From NCBI GenBank assembly GCA_038745585.1, contig JBCDLH010000002.1, positions 1 through 64,000 on the forward strand: 64,000 nt of DNA, in the 5' to 3' direction. The translations under genes were made by a program, and so were the position numbers. The notes under the pieces were generated by a model that was not told the DNA's origin, searched no databases, and saw only the letters and a program-made list of their open reading frames with translations. The stretch is from HLUCCA09 sp038745585. GTDB taxonomy: Bacteria > Pseudomonadota > Alphaproteobacteria > Rhodobacterales > Rhodobacteraceae. Each line of letters opens with the position of its first letter. The stretch's first letter is position 1. This document shows, piece by piece, positions 54,585-63,265 of the stretch.

Positions 54585-55001
54585 ATGATCCATTGCCGCT
54601 TTTCGATCCACCGCCTTTGCCAAGCCGTTGCGTTTACGTGCCTTTTGTCCGCATTGCCGGGCGCCCTGCGGGCCGAGGGGACAGGCTATTCGCTCGTCAT
54701 GGTCGACCAGCCGGGCTGCTTTTACTGCATTCGCTGGCGTGAAGAGATCGGCCCGGCCTATCCCAACACGGAGTTTGGCGCCTACGCCCCGCTGCGCAAT
54801 GTCCAGCTGCGCGACATCCCCGAGGATCTAAGCTTTGAGCGACGGGTGCTGTTTACGCCGACTTTCGTCGTGGTTGACGGTGCGGGCGTCGAAGTTGGGC
54901 GGCTTGAGGGCTATCCGGGGGAGGATTTCTTTTGGCCGATGCTGGAGCGCGTCCTAGCCGAAACGACCCCATTCGAGCCGGTCCCGCCGCTGGAGAATTG
55001 A
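54585..55001 (+). CDS. soxS: SoxS, periplasmic thioredoxin-like protein
   Basis: A 138-residue exported protein. The signal peptide spans about residues 1-30 (CQAVAFTCLLSALPGALRA). The redox pair is C45-C48 in DQPGCFYCIRWREEIG, and RVLFTPTFVVVDG holds the cis-proline. In Paracoccus SoxS reactivates inactive SoxYZ. It diverges from soxV and is followed by soxR and soxT. The start was chosen at the ATG giving a signal peptide; the frame is open further upstream. Confidence 0.88.
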   Translation: MIHCRFSIHRLCQAVAFTCLLSALPGALRAEGTGYSLVMVDQPGCFYCIRWREEIGPAYPNTEFGAYAPLRNVQLRDIPEDLSFERRVLFTPTFVVVDGAGVEVGRLEGYPGEDFFWPMLERVLAETTPFEPVPPLEN

Positions 55002-55163
55002 GCCGGTCCGTACTTGCGCGCCAGATCCGATATCGGGTCAAGCAGCGCCGACATCGGGCACAGCCTCGGCGCAGAGCAGCAAAGACAGCAGCGTAAACCA
55101 TATCGTATTTTGACATCGGGGAGGATTGCGCGTTTGCTTTAGTGCGCGCCACAGGAGCAGCAG

Positions 55164-55505
55164 ATGGCCCTTCCGACGATCAGCGAAGACACGCCCGAGG
55201 CCGAGCTTGAAGAGATCGCCGCCAAGGCGACCGATGCGGCGACCTTTCTCAAGGCGATTAGCCATGAGGGGCGGCTGATGATCCTGTGCCATCTTGTTTC
55301 GGGCGAAAAGTCGGTGACCGAGCTCGAGCGGCTCCTTTCGGCGCGTCAGGCCGCGGTCTCCCAACAATTGTCGCGCCTCCGCCTCGAAGGGCTCGTCGTG
55401 CCCCGGCGGGAGGGCAAAGCGATCTACTACAGCCTCGCCGACGACCGCCCGCGCAAGATCATCGAGCTGGTCTACGAGCTTTTCTGCAAAGACAAGGCCT
55501 GTTAG
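55164..55505 (+). CDS. soxR: SoxR, ArsR-family sulfur-responsive repressor
   Basis: A 113-residue winged-helix protein. The HTH is SVTELERLLSARQAAVSQQL and the wing is VVPRREGKAIYYSL. Cys42 (LMILCHLV) and Cys108 (ELFCKDKAC), with an extra Cys113 at the end, match the cysteine pair by which SqrR/BigR sense sulfane sulfur through a polysulfide bridge. It would repress sox genes without reduced sulfur, binding ATTC-N8-GAAT sites such as 52902-52917. AGGAGCAGCAG precedes the ATG. Confidence 0.9.
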   Translation: MALPTISEDTPEAELEEIAAKATDAATFLKAISHEGRLMILCHLVSGEKSVTELERLLSARQAAVSQQLSRLRLEGLVVPRREGKAIYYSLADDRPRKIIELVYELFCKDKAC

Positions 55506-55544
55506 CGTCGGGCGATCTGGAGCAGGCGCGAGGGAGGAGCGCGC

Positions 55545-56615
55545 ATGTTCGACGCTTTGGCAGAGTTCGGCGTGACCGAACCCATGCTCGTGGCCGTATT
55601 TGGGCTCGTGGGCGGTGTTGTGCTGGGCCTTGCGGCGCGGCTCGGGCGGTTTTGCACGCTCGGCGCCATCGAGGATCTGATCTATGGCGGCTCGGACATC
55701 CGGATGCGGATGTGGGTCTTGGCCGTCGGCATTGCTGTCATGGGCGTCTTCGGATTAGAGGCGTTGGGCTTCGTCGCGCCGCATAAGACCTTTTACATCG
55801 CCTCGGGGTGGAACCCGCTTGCCCATATCGCGGGCGGCGTGCTCTTCGGCTGGGGCATGGCCGTTGCCGGCAATTGCGGCTACGGCGCGCTGGCCCGGCT
55901 CGGGGGCGGCGACCTGCGCGCCTTCGTGATTGTTCTGGTTATGGGCGTATCGGCCTATGCCGTCCTCTCTGGTCCGCTCGCCGCGAGCCGCATTGCGGCT
56001 TTTCCGCCGGATTTGCTCCAACCCGAGACACACGCCAGCTACGCGGCCCTCGGCGCGGCCACGCTGGGGGTGCCGCAAGCGGCTGTTGGACTCCTCGTCG
56101 GGCTTGCCATCACCGCCGCCGCGCTTTGGCCCGCGCGGATGCGGGCCCACCGGCGCGCCGTGCTTTGGGGCGCGGCGGTGGGGCTCGCCATCGCGTCGGG
56201 CTGGGCGGGAACGTCTTGGGTCGCCGCCCACGGCTTTGCTGCGGTGACGGTCCAGAGCCACACCTTTGCGCGGCCCCTCGGAGACACGCTCGTCTGGCTC
56301 ATGCTCGCCTCAGGCCTGACGGCGGGGTTCAGCGTTGGTTCGGTCACCGGCGTCCTCCTCGGCGCCTTCACTGGCAGCCTGATCAAAGGGCACTTCCGCT
56401 GGGAAGCCTGCGAGGATGCGCGTGAGCTCCGCCGGCAGATCGGCGGCGCCGCGGCAATGGGGGTCGGCGGGGCGCTGGCGCTCGGCTGTTCCGTGGGCCA
56501 AGGGCTGACGGCGTTTTCCGTCTTGGCCTACGGCGCGCCGATCACGGTCGCAGCGATCTGGCTCGGCGCCTGGCTCGGGCTGCGTCAGCTCATCCACGGC
56601 TACGCCCCGTCCTGA
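55545..56615 (+). CDS. soxT: SoxT, YeeE/YedE-family sulfur-compound transporter
   Basis: A 356-residue membrane protein with about ten helices, built as two YeeE-like halves. Conserved cysteines in GRFCTLGAIEDL, AVAGNCGYGALARLG and LALGCSVGQGLTAFS line the thiosulfate/sulfur path in this family. SoxT probably imports a sulfur compound that signals to SoxR or serves biosynthesis. It follows soxR by 39 bp with GAGGGAGG upstream of the ATG, completing a soxSRT unit. Confidence 0.88.
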   Translation: MFDALAEFGVTEPMLVAVFGLVGGVVLGLAARLGRFCTLGAIEDLIYGGSDIRMRMWVLAVGIAVMGVFGLEALGFVAPHKTFYIASGWNPLAHIAGGVLFGWGMAVAGNCGYGALARLGGGDLRAFVIVLVMGVSAYAVLSGPLAASRIAAFPPDLLQPETHASYAALGAATLGVPQAAVGLLVGLAITAAALWPARMRAHRRAVLWGAAVGLAIASGWAGTSWVAAHGFAAVTVQSHTFARPLGDTLVWLMLASGLTAGFSVGSVTGVLLGAFTGSLIKGHFRWEACEDARELRRQIGGAAAMGVGGALALGCSVGQGLTAFSVLAYGAPITVAAIWLGAWLGLRQLIHGYAPS

Positions 56616-56681
56616 ACTTGCTGGATGGCGAAGGGCGCGGCAGGTTCGTTGGGGGACGACTGGGGCAACAAGCGGGGCGCT

Positions 56682-58346
56682 ATGGACGACTATTATGACC
56701 TCGGCACCTATGCGCGGCCGCTCGCCTCGCCGAGTGCCGCATGCCGGGAATGGGCGCGGCGCGGACTCCTTTGGACCTACGGATTTCACCACGAGGAGGC
56801 GATCGCCTGCTACGATCGCGCGTTGGAGGAAGACCCTGCTTGCGCCTTTGCCCATTGGGGCCGTGCTTATGCGATGGGCCCAAACTATAATTTCAGTTGG
56901 GCGCTGATGGATGAGAAGGGCCGCGCCAAAACGCTCGCCAAGTGCCACGCCGCCGCGGCCGAGGCGCAAGCGGTGCGGCACAGTGCGACACCCGCCGAAG
57001 CCACCCTGATCGACGCGTTGAGCCTGCGCTACCCCCAGGCCCACGTGCCCGACGACATCGACGCGATGTCGGCCTGGAACACGGCCTTTGCAGACCGGAT
57101 GGCCGAGATCCATCGCGCCCATACCGCCGATCTCGACATCCGCGCGATCTACGCCGAGGCGCTCCTCAACATCACGCCCTGGCAGATGTGGGATCTCACG
57201 ACCGGCAAGGCTGCAGCGGGCGCGCGCACCGAAGAGGCGCAGTCGGTGCTCGAAGAGGCGTTTGCGACGCAGGAGGCTGCGTGGCAGCACCCTGGACTCC
57301 TCCACCTCTATATTCACCTCATGGAGATGTCGCCCTTCCCCGAGCGCGCCTTGCGCCACGCCGACGCGCTCCGCCCCGTCGCCCCTGATGCGGGCCATCT
57401 CGTGCACATGCCGAGCCATATCGACGTTTTGTGTGGGGATTACGCAGCGGTCGTCCAGAGCAACACCGATGCGATGCGGGCCGACCGCAAGGAATACGAC
57501 CGTACGGGCGGGTCCAACTTCTACACCCTTTACCGGATCCACGATTATCACTTCGTGATTTACGGCGCGCTCTTTGCCGGCCAGTTGGACCCCGCCCTCC
57601 GCGCCAATCGAGAGATCCACGACACAGTGCCGGACGACCTTGTGCGCGTGGAAAGCCCGCCTATGGCGGATTTTCTCGAGCCGTTTCTGTGCTTTGAACC
57701 CCATATCCTCGTCCGCTTTGGCAAATGGCGTGAGATCCTTGCTTTGCCCATGCCGGACGAGCCCGATCTTTATTGTTCGTGGATCGCGACGCTGCACTAT
57801 GCCAAAGGCGTGGCCCATGCCGCGCTCGGCGAGGTGGCCGCGGCCGAAGCAGAGCAGCGGCTGTTCGAGGCAACGCGTCTGCAGGTCCCCGAGACGCGGC
57901 TTCTGCACAACAACACGATGCCGGATCTCTTGGAGATCGCCGCAGCGATGCTCGCAGGCGAAATCGCCTATCGGAAGGGCAATTACGACGCGGCCTTCGC
58001 CCATCTCAGGCGCTCCGTCGCCCTCGATGATGGCCTGCCCTACGACGAGCCCTGGGGCTGGATGCAGCCGACGCGCCATGCGCTCGGCGCGCTCCTCTTC
58101 GAACAGGGTCATGTGGCCGAAGCCGAGGCGGTCTATCGCGAGGATCTCGGGCTTGGCGGCACACTGCCCCGCGCCTGTGTCCACCCCGACAATGTCTGGG
58201 CGTTGCGCGGGCTGCATCAGTGCCTGGTCGCGCGCGGCGCGATGGCCGAGGCGACACTGCTGCAGCCCAAGCTCGATATCGTCGAAGCCCGTGCTGACGC
58301 GCCCGTGCGGGCGTCATGCTTTTGTGCCCAGGCGGCGATGGGCTAG
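56682..58346 (+). CDS. TPR-repeat protein, 554 residues
   Basis: A cytoplasmic tetratricopeptide-type protein of unknown function. It begins MDDYYDLGTYARPL, followed by RGLLWTYGFHHEEAIACYDR and CAFAHWGRAYAMGPNYNFSW. Similar openings occur in a widespread bacterial TPR family. Later helical pairs include YAKGVAHAALGEVAAAEAE and GEIAYRKGNYDAAFAHLRR, and HHEEA, HIDV and HNN segments are histidine-rich. I placed the start at 56682, where homology begins; an ATG at 56625 adds 19 residues. It follows soxT by 66 bp (from 56682) and could be co-transcribed. No role in sulfur metabolism is established. Confidence 0.75.
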   Translation: MDDYYDLGTYARPLASPSAACREWARRGLLWTYGFHHEEAIACYDRALEEDPACAFAHWGRAYAMGPNYNFSWALMDEKGRAKTLAKCHAAAAEAQAVRHSATPAEATLIDALSLRYPQAHVPDDIDAMSAWNTAFADRMAEIHRAHTADLDIRAIYAEALLNITPWQMWDLTTGKAAAGARTEEAQSVLEEAFATQEAAWQHPGLLHLYIHLMEMSPFPERALRHADALRPVAPDAGHLVHMPSHIDVLCGDYAAVVQSNTDAMRADRKEYDRTGGSNFYTLYRIHDYHFVIYGALFAGQLDPALRANREIHDTVPDDLVRVESPPMADFLEPFLCFEPHILVRFGKWREILALPMPDEPDLYCSWIATLHYAKGVAHAALGEVAAAEAEQRLFEATRLQVPETRLLHNNTMPDLLEIAAAMLAGEIAYRKGNYDAAFAHLRRSVALDDGLPYDEPWGWMQPTRHALGALLFEQGHVAEAEAVYREDLGLGGTLPRACVHPDNVWALRGLHQCLVARGAMAEATLLQPKLDIVEARADAPVRASCFCAQAAMG

Positions 58347-58534
58347 GACGGAGCGGTTGCGTCGCTCCCGCGCCCCGAGCGACGCGCGTCCCGGCACCGT
58401 TGCTGCACCTTCAAGCGACTGCGCGCGAGTGCGATCTCTGTTGAAGACGTATGGGTGTCTGAATCCTCCAGAATTATATTTATTTAGAATATTTGTGGAT
58501 TTAAATTAAGGTAAAGCTTTAAGGCTTTGCCCGC
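58347..58534. other. Convergent spacer with an AT-rich core
   Basis: Between the TPR gene and the SIMPL gene. Bases 58471-58528 are strikingly AT-rich (ATTATATTTATTTAGAATAT, TTAAATTAAGG) for this genome. At 58513-58528 AAAGC and GCTTT can form a small hairpin around TTTAAG. It may be a two-way terminator or a scar of foreign DNA. No gene is seen. Confidence 0.5.
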
Positions 58535-59311
58535 TCATGGAACCGCAATCTCGTACACCGCCCGGACTCGTTCGGTCAGCGACACCTCGCCCTCCGCAAT
58601 CGGCACCGACGCCGCTTCTGCAAAGCTTGTGGGCGCACGCATCATCACCGGCTGCTGCGCGGCACCGCCCGCTTCGAGCCGCAGGAGCGGCCCGAGCGTC
58701 ACCCCCGCGGCCTCGGCAAAGAGGGCGGCTTGGCGTCGGGCTTCGGCAACAGCGCGGCGCCGCGCCTCGTCCAGCAAGGGCTCGGGCTCAGCAAAGCCGA
58801 AAGAGAGGCCGCGAAAGAGGTTTGAGCCCTGCCCAACCATTGCGTCGAGCACCGTCCCCAAATCATCGAGCTCCAGCACGCGCAGGGTCAGCGTTGTCTC
58901 TGCGCTATAGCCCACGATGCGCGGCGGCGTGTCGCTTTGCCGGTTGGAGCCATCGTATCGCGGCGAGAGCATAAGCCCGCTGGTCTGCACATCGCGCTCC
59001 GCAATCCCCGCCTCGGCGATCGCGGCGAGCACGGCGGCTGCTGCGTCCGACATCGCATCGACCGCGCCCTCGGCCGTCTCCTCTTCGCGCCGGACGCCGA
59101 GCGTGACGGTCGCCATATCGGGCGCTGCCGTCACGCGGCCCTCCGCCGAAACGACGATCCGCCCGGTGTCGACCAGCGTCTCCTGTGCCGGCGCCGCCAG
59201 CGGCGCCATGCTGAGTGCGCCGATGAAGGCCAGCGCCGACGCGAGCGGATGCCTTACCCAACGTCTACATCCAGCCTTCGCGCGCACGATGCGGCCGTTG
59301 AAGTCGAACAT
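58535..59311 (-). CDS. SIMPL-domain (DUF541) periplasmic protein
   Basis: A 258-residue exported protein with a signal peptide ending near APLAAPAQE (about residue 44). The SIMPL pattern is clear: IVVSAEGRVTAAPDMATVTL, VQTSGLMLSPRYD, and YSAETTLTLRVLELDDLGTV. Helices AVAEARRQAALFAEAAGV complete the fold. The family has been linked to oxidative stress and periplasmic scaffolding, but no precise activity is known. GAGAGG lies before the ATG. It is divergent from the large gene at 59479. Confidence 0.88.
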   Translation of the reverse strand: MFDFNGRIVRAKAGCRRWVRHPLASALAFIGALSMAPLAAPAQETLVDTGRIVVSAEGRVTAAPDMATVTLGVRREEETAEGAVDAMSDAAAAVLAAIAEAGIAERDVQTSGLMLSPRYDGSNRQSDTPPRIVGYSAETTLTLRVLELDDLGTVLDAMVGQGSNLFRGLSFGFAEPEPLLDEARRRAVAEARRQAALFAEAAGVTLGPLLRLEAGGAAQQPVMMRAPTSFAEAASVPIAEGEVSLTERVRAVYEIAVP

Positions 59312-59362
59312 TGCCTAAGCCTCTCTCAATGGGTGCGAATTATCGGTCGGCGGGGAGGAGCC

Positions 59363-59376
59363 GAGCGGCGCCGCTC
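59363..59376. promoter_or_regulatory. 14-bp palindrome in the divergent SIMPL/large-gene promoter gap
   Basis: GAGCGGCGCCGCTC is a perfect palindrome midway in the 167-bp gap between two divergent genes. A TATAAC sequence at 59401-59406 is a possible -10 box for the rightward gene. The palindrome may be an operator shared by both genes; this is positional inference only. Confidence 0.35.
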
Positions 59377-59478
59377 GCTTTTCATCTTGTCGATTCCTGC
59401 TATAACCTCGCGAAGTTTGAAACCTAAACCGGTGTCGTTGTGCCATAGCGGCGGACACTGGCCAGCCTCCACCGGTGA

Positions 59479-62400
59479 ATGTCCGCTCCATTTCTCCTCC
59501 AGTTGGACCACGACGGGATCACGCTGCACCGCGATGGCGCTGACGCGCCACTTGCGCATGTGAAGCTTGACGCGCCCGCCTTTGATGCGGCCCTGGCCGA
59601 GATGCGCCGATGGGTGGCCGAGGAAACGGGGCTGTCGGGCGAAGAACCGGCACCGGTCGGGCTTGTCCTGCCGGACAGCCAGATCCTTTATAGCACCATC
59701 ACCGCAAGTGGGCTCGACGAGATCGCCGACCGGGACCGCGTCCGCTTTTCCCTTGAGGATGCCACGCCCTACCGCCTCGATGAGCTTTGCTGGGATTGGC
59801 GGCTCGACGGGCGCAAGCTCCACATCGCCGTGATCGCACAAGAGACAATCGACGAGGCCGATACGTTCGCCTCGCAGCACGGCTTTGTGTCGACATCCTA
59901 TACGGGCGCCGCGGGTAGCGGTCATTTCCCAGGTGCGCCCGTGTTTCGGCAGGGCGGGCCCGAGGTCGGGTCGGCCCAAATTAGCCCGGTCGAGACCGCC
60001 GTCGCAGCGAAGACCGTGGTCGGGTCAGAGAAAGGCGACGTTGCAGAGAAAGGTGACGGGCCAGAGAAAAGTGACGGGCCAGAGAAAGGTGGTGAGCAGA
60101 CGCAAGCTGTGTTGGAGGACGCATCGCGTGCACCGACCCCGACAGCACTTGCGCCGGTGCTCGATGCGCCCGTGCTCGATGCGCCCATGTCCGATGCGCC
60201 CATGTCCGATGCGCCCATGTCCGAGGCGAACAGCGCCGAAGCGGCAAGGCCGCCGGCGCAACTTCGGCAGACAGGCACGACGACAGCCGTGGATCACCCC
60301 AACATCAGCGCTTTCGACCCCCAAGACCGGCCCCAAAACGACGTTTCGGCCTCTGCGACCGAGCCAGACGCGGCGCCGTTCGTTTCGGTCCGCGCGTCGC
60401 GAAACGACGGCGTCGCCGGACCGTCCGAGCTTTCAGGCATGGCGGGACTGGCCGACCAAGCGGCGCCAAGCGCCGTCTCGCCCTTCGATCCTGGGCTGGA
60501 ACGCGGGCTCAAGCGGCTAAAAGGTGCGCTCCGCGGTTTGCGCATGAAAAAAACCGCGCCGCTGGAGCGCGCGCCCGTCCCGCTCACGCGCCCGAATGCG
60601 CCGCAGCGAGACGAGGGGGTGGCTCGCTCGGAGGGCCAGCGCGTAAATCCTATCGAACCACGGCTGACGGGGACGGTGGCAAGCGCCTCGTCGGTCGAAA
60701 CCGCTAGGGCAGAGCGCGCCAAACGCGAACCGCGTGCTACGCGCGGTAAGGGCCTCACGCGCGCATCGGAAACGCGCGTTGATCCCGGCGCTGCGACGGC
60801 ATCGGCCACCGCGCCGTCGTCCCAACGCCGCGGCACAGTCATAAAACGGCAGGTGACGGGCCGCGTCGTACCCGCCCCGATCGGCGCCGTTCCCAGCGCC
60901 ACCCAGGCGCTGGACGAGGCCGACAGCTTGACAGTCTTCGGCGCCCGCCGCGCAAACCGCACCGAAGCGGGAGCGCAGGGCTCTCTCGGGGTCGCGCTGA
61001 CGGCCGCTTTGGTCGCCATTATGGGGCTCGTTGGTCTGTGGTCGCTCTGGTTTGGCGAAGCACGCGAGAGCGCCACGGGAACGGAACCCGCCGCAGAAGC
61101 CGTCGCCGCGGCCAACGTCCCGCCGGTCCCGCTGCCCACCGAGGATGGAACAGCCCCAAGGGAAGATACCGCCCTGCTGCCGCAAGCACCGCAGACTTCG
61201 CCGCCCGAAAGGCTCCCTGCCGGGGCTATCGAGACGCCCACCGATCCGGAGCCGCCTACCCTCACCGAAGGCACCTTGCGCCCCGAAGCGACCAGAACGG
61301 CGCGCACCGAGGCAGAGACCGCGCCTCCCTCGCTCCCGATCGCCGCCCCGCAAGAGGCGCCACAAACCGCACCCGCTGCCACCATCACACCGCTAGAAGA
61401 CGCCACGTTCCCACCGCGGGACGACACGGCGTCGAGCGCCGAGGCGGCTCAGACGCGCGCAAACCGCGCCGACGTTGCCAGCCCTTCGCCTGCGCCGATT
61501 GGCAGCCAGCAGTTGGGCCAGCAGTTGGGCACGCCACGAAGCCTTGCCCCGTCAGCCGTCTCCGAGGGCCCCGGGGTCGCCAGTGTTGCCGACACACCCA
61601 CCCGTCCCGCCGCGCCGGCGCAGCTTCCGCGCACGCCCGCCACCGGAGCCTCGGCGACCGAGGGCATCCTGCTGACGGCGCCCCGGGCCGTGCGCGCACC
61701 TCGCATTGTGGAGGTGCCGGGTCTGATCCCCGCCGCGCTCACCCGACCGGAGAACGATGCGACGGCGCCGATCCGGCTGCCACGCGGACAGCTCTCGGGC
61801 GCGGACCGTCGCGACGTGCTGCCGGAAGACCCTGAAGCGCCGTTGCCGCCCGGATCCGTTCTCGGCGCCGATGGGCTTGTCATCCCACGCCCCGAAGGCG
61901 CATGGGCGCCCGGCGGCTATGCGCTCTATACCGGCCGTCCGCCTATCGTCCCGCCTGTCCGTCCGGGCGCTGAGACAGAGACAACCGAGGCGGCTTTGCT
62001 GCCCGAGGCCCTGGACGGCGAAGCACCGCAACCGCGGGAGGCAGAGCCGGGATCAACCGACATCAGTCAAGCGCCCCAAGCCCCGTTCGAGCTGCGCCCC
62101 CGTGCGCGGCCCGCCGACGAAAGCGATCCCGCTGTTCTTCCCGTGCCCGTGCCCGTGCCTGCCCCTGCGCCTGCCCCTGTGCCAGCGCCGCTGCCCGAAA
62201 CCGGCGCAGCCCAGGAGCAGAATGAGGGCCTGCCGGCGGTCGAGGACGCCGACAGTCCAGGAGCGGAGGCCGCGGCGGATATCGACGCTGGTGCCGAGGC
62301 GGGCGCCGAAGCTGCGGAAGCTCCACCCCTGGCCGATCCGGCGCTCGCAGCGTTTCGTCCGCGCGGGCGGCCCGACAGCTTCGGTGAGGTCGCGGAGGCG

Positions 62401-63027
62401 CTCCGCGCCGAGACCGCGCGAGCCGAAGCCGTTGCGCAGCAAGAGGCACAAGCCGCGTCCGCGTCCCTCGCCGCAGCCGCGGCGGAGGCGGCCGCAGAAG
62501 CGGAGCGGTTGGCGGCGGCGGTTGCATCAGCGACCCGACTCGCCGTCGCCAGCGCGCCCGAGCCGCGAGCGCGTCCGGCCAACATTGCGCAGATCGCCGA
62601 GCGCGCGCAGCAAGCCGCGGCCCCGACCCCGCAGCCCGTCGCCGCGCAGGCCACGCCCACGCCGACCCCCACGCCGCCAACGGCCAACACGCAGACGGCC
62701 TCAGCGGCGGCGGCCGTCGCCGCCCCGGCACCCAACGCGCCGATCATCCGCCGCGCCGACCGCGTCCGCCCGAACCAGCCGTCAAGCGCTCTCGTCGCAC
62801 GCCAGGCGACGCAGAACAACGCGCTGCGCCTGAACCGCGTGACGCTCATTGGTGTCTACGGCTCGGCGAGCCAACGCCGCGCGCTCGTACGGCTGCCTAC
62901 CGGGCGCTACGTCAAGGTCCAGGTGGGTGATCGGGTCGATGGTGGCCGGGTTTCGGCGATCAGCCGCGACGCACTTCAATATACCAAGAGCGGGCGCGCG
63001 ATCACACTGGAGATGCCGTCGAGCTAG
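59479..63027 (+). CDS. Very large single-pass protein with GspL/PilM-like N-domain and GspC/PilP-like C-domain
   Basis: An 1182-residue protein. Residues 1-150 resemble the actin-like domain of GspL/PilM (VGLVLPDSQILYSTI, RVRFSLEDATPYRLDELCWD, IAVIAQETIDEADTFASQHG). One transmembrane helix is at about 504-524 (VALTAALVAIMGLVGLWSLW). Residues 150-500 and 530-1105 are Pro/Ala/Thr/Glu-rich and probably disordered, with VPVPVPAPAPAP and a long Ala-rich helix near 970-1020. The last 65 residues (RRALVRLPTGRYVKVQVGDR, GGRVSAISRDALQYTKSGR) look like a GspC/PilP homology-region domain. This suggests a cytoplasmic domain linked through the membrane to a periplasmic one. The domain calls are by eye. 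No other secretion or pilus genes are in the window. Confidence 0.7.
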   Translation: MSAPFLLQLDHDGITLHRDGADAPLAHVKLDAPAFDAALAEMRRWVAEETGLSGEEPAPVGLVLPDSQILYSTITASGLDEIADRDRVRFSLEDATPYRLDELCWDWRLDGRKLHIAVIAQETIDEADTFASQHGFVSTSYTGAAGSGHFPGAPVFRQGGPEVGSAQISPVETAVAAKTVVGSEKGDVAEKGDGPEKSDGPEKGGEQTQAVLEDASRAPTPTALAPVLDAPVLDAPMSDAPMSDAPMSEANSAEAARPPAQLRQTGTTTAVDHPNISAFDPQDRPQNDVSASATEPDAAPFVSVRASRNDGVAGPSELSGMAGLADQAAPSAVSPFDPGLERGLKRLKGALRGLRMKKTAPLERAPVPLTRPNAPQRDEGVARSEGQRVNPIEPRLTGTVASASSVETARAERAKREPRATRGKGLTRASETRVDPGAATASATAPSSQRRGTVIKRQVTGRVVPAPIGAVPSATQALDEADSLTVFGARRANRTEAGAQGSLGVALTAALVAIMGLVGLWSLWFGEARESATGTEPAAEAVAAANVPPVPLPTEDGTAPREDTALLPQAPQTSPPERLPAGAIETPTDPEPPTLTEGTLRPEATRTARTEAETAPPSLPIAAPQEAPQTAPAATITPLEDATFPPRDDTASSAEAAQTRANRADVASPSPAPIGSQQLGQQLGTPRSLAPSAVSEGPGVASVADTPTRPAAPAQLPRTPATGASATEGILLTAPRAVRAPRIVEVPGLIPAALTRPENDATAPIRLPRGQLSGADRRDVLPEDPEAPLPPGSVLGADGLVIPRPEGAWAPGGYALYTGRPPIVPPVRPGAETETTEAALLPEALDGEAPQPREAEPGSTDISQAPQAPFELRPRARPADESDPAVLPVPVPVPAPAPAPVPAPLPETGAAQEQNEGLPAVEDADSPGAEAAADIDAGAEAGAEAAEAPPLADPALAAFRPRGRPDSFGEVAEALRAETARAEAVAQQEAQAASASLAAAAAEAAAEAERLAAAVASATRLAVASAPEPRARPANIAQIAERAQQAAAPTPQPVAAQATPTPTPTPPTANTQTASAAAAVAAPAPNAPIIRRADRVRPNQPSSALVARQATQNNALRLNRVTLIGVYGSASQRRALVRLPTGRYVKVQVGDRVDGGRVSAISRDALQYTKSGRAITLEMPSS
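60021..60092 (+). repeat. Four 18-bp tandem repeats inside the large gene
   Basis: Units start at 60021, 60039, 60057 and 60075, each a variant of CGGGCCAGAGAAAGGTGA. They encode repeats of the form SEKGDV/AEKGDG/PEKSDG/PEKGG. The length is a multiple of three, so copy-number change would keep the frame. Confidence 0.85.
60151..60225 (+). repeat. Five 15-bp tandem repeats inside the large gene
   Basis: Units start at 60151, 60166, 60181, 60196 and 60211. Units 3 and 4 are identical (GCGCCCATGTCCGAT), and unit 5 differs at the last base. They encode APVLD, APVLD, APMSD, APMSD and APMSE. They are in frame and lie in the cytoplasmic disordered segment. Confidence 0.88.
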
Positions 63028-63265
63028 GCCCGTCGCCGAAGGCCGGGGCAGCGCCACTCCGCAGAGCCGCGAAAGAGCCTCGCGCCCCTCAGGACCGGGC
63101 AGCGGAGCCTGACCTTCTTGCTGCACCGGTTTCGCGCAGCGCGGCACATCGGCGCTGGTGGCCCGTGCCGCAATCGCGCATGCTTAACGCGCAGCGGCGC
63201 GTCCGGCGGCCGCCCGCCTCCGCGCCCGCCCCCGCCCCAAGCCGGACCCAAGAGGATCGCACGCC

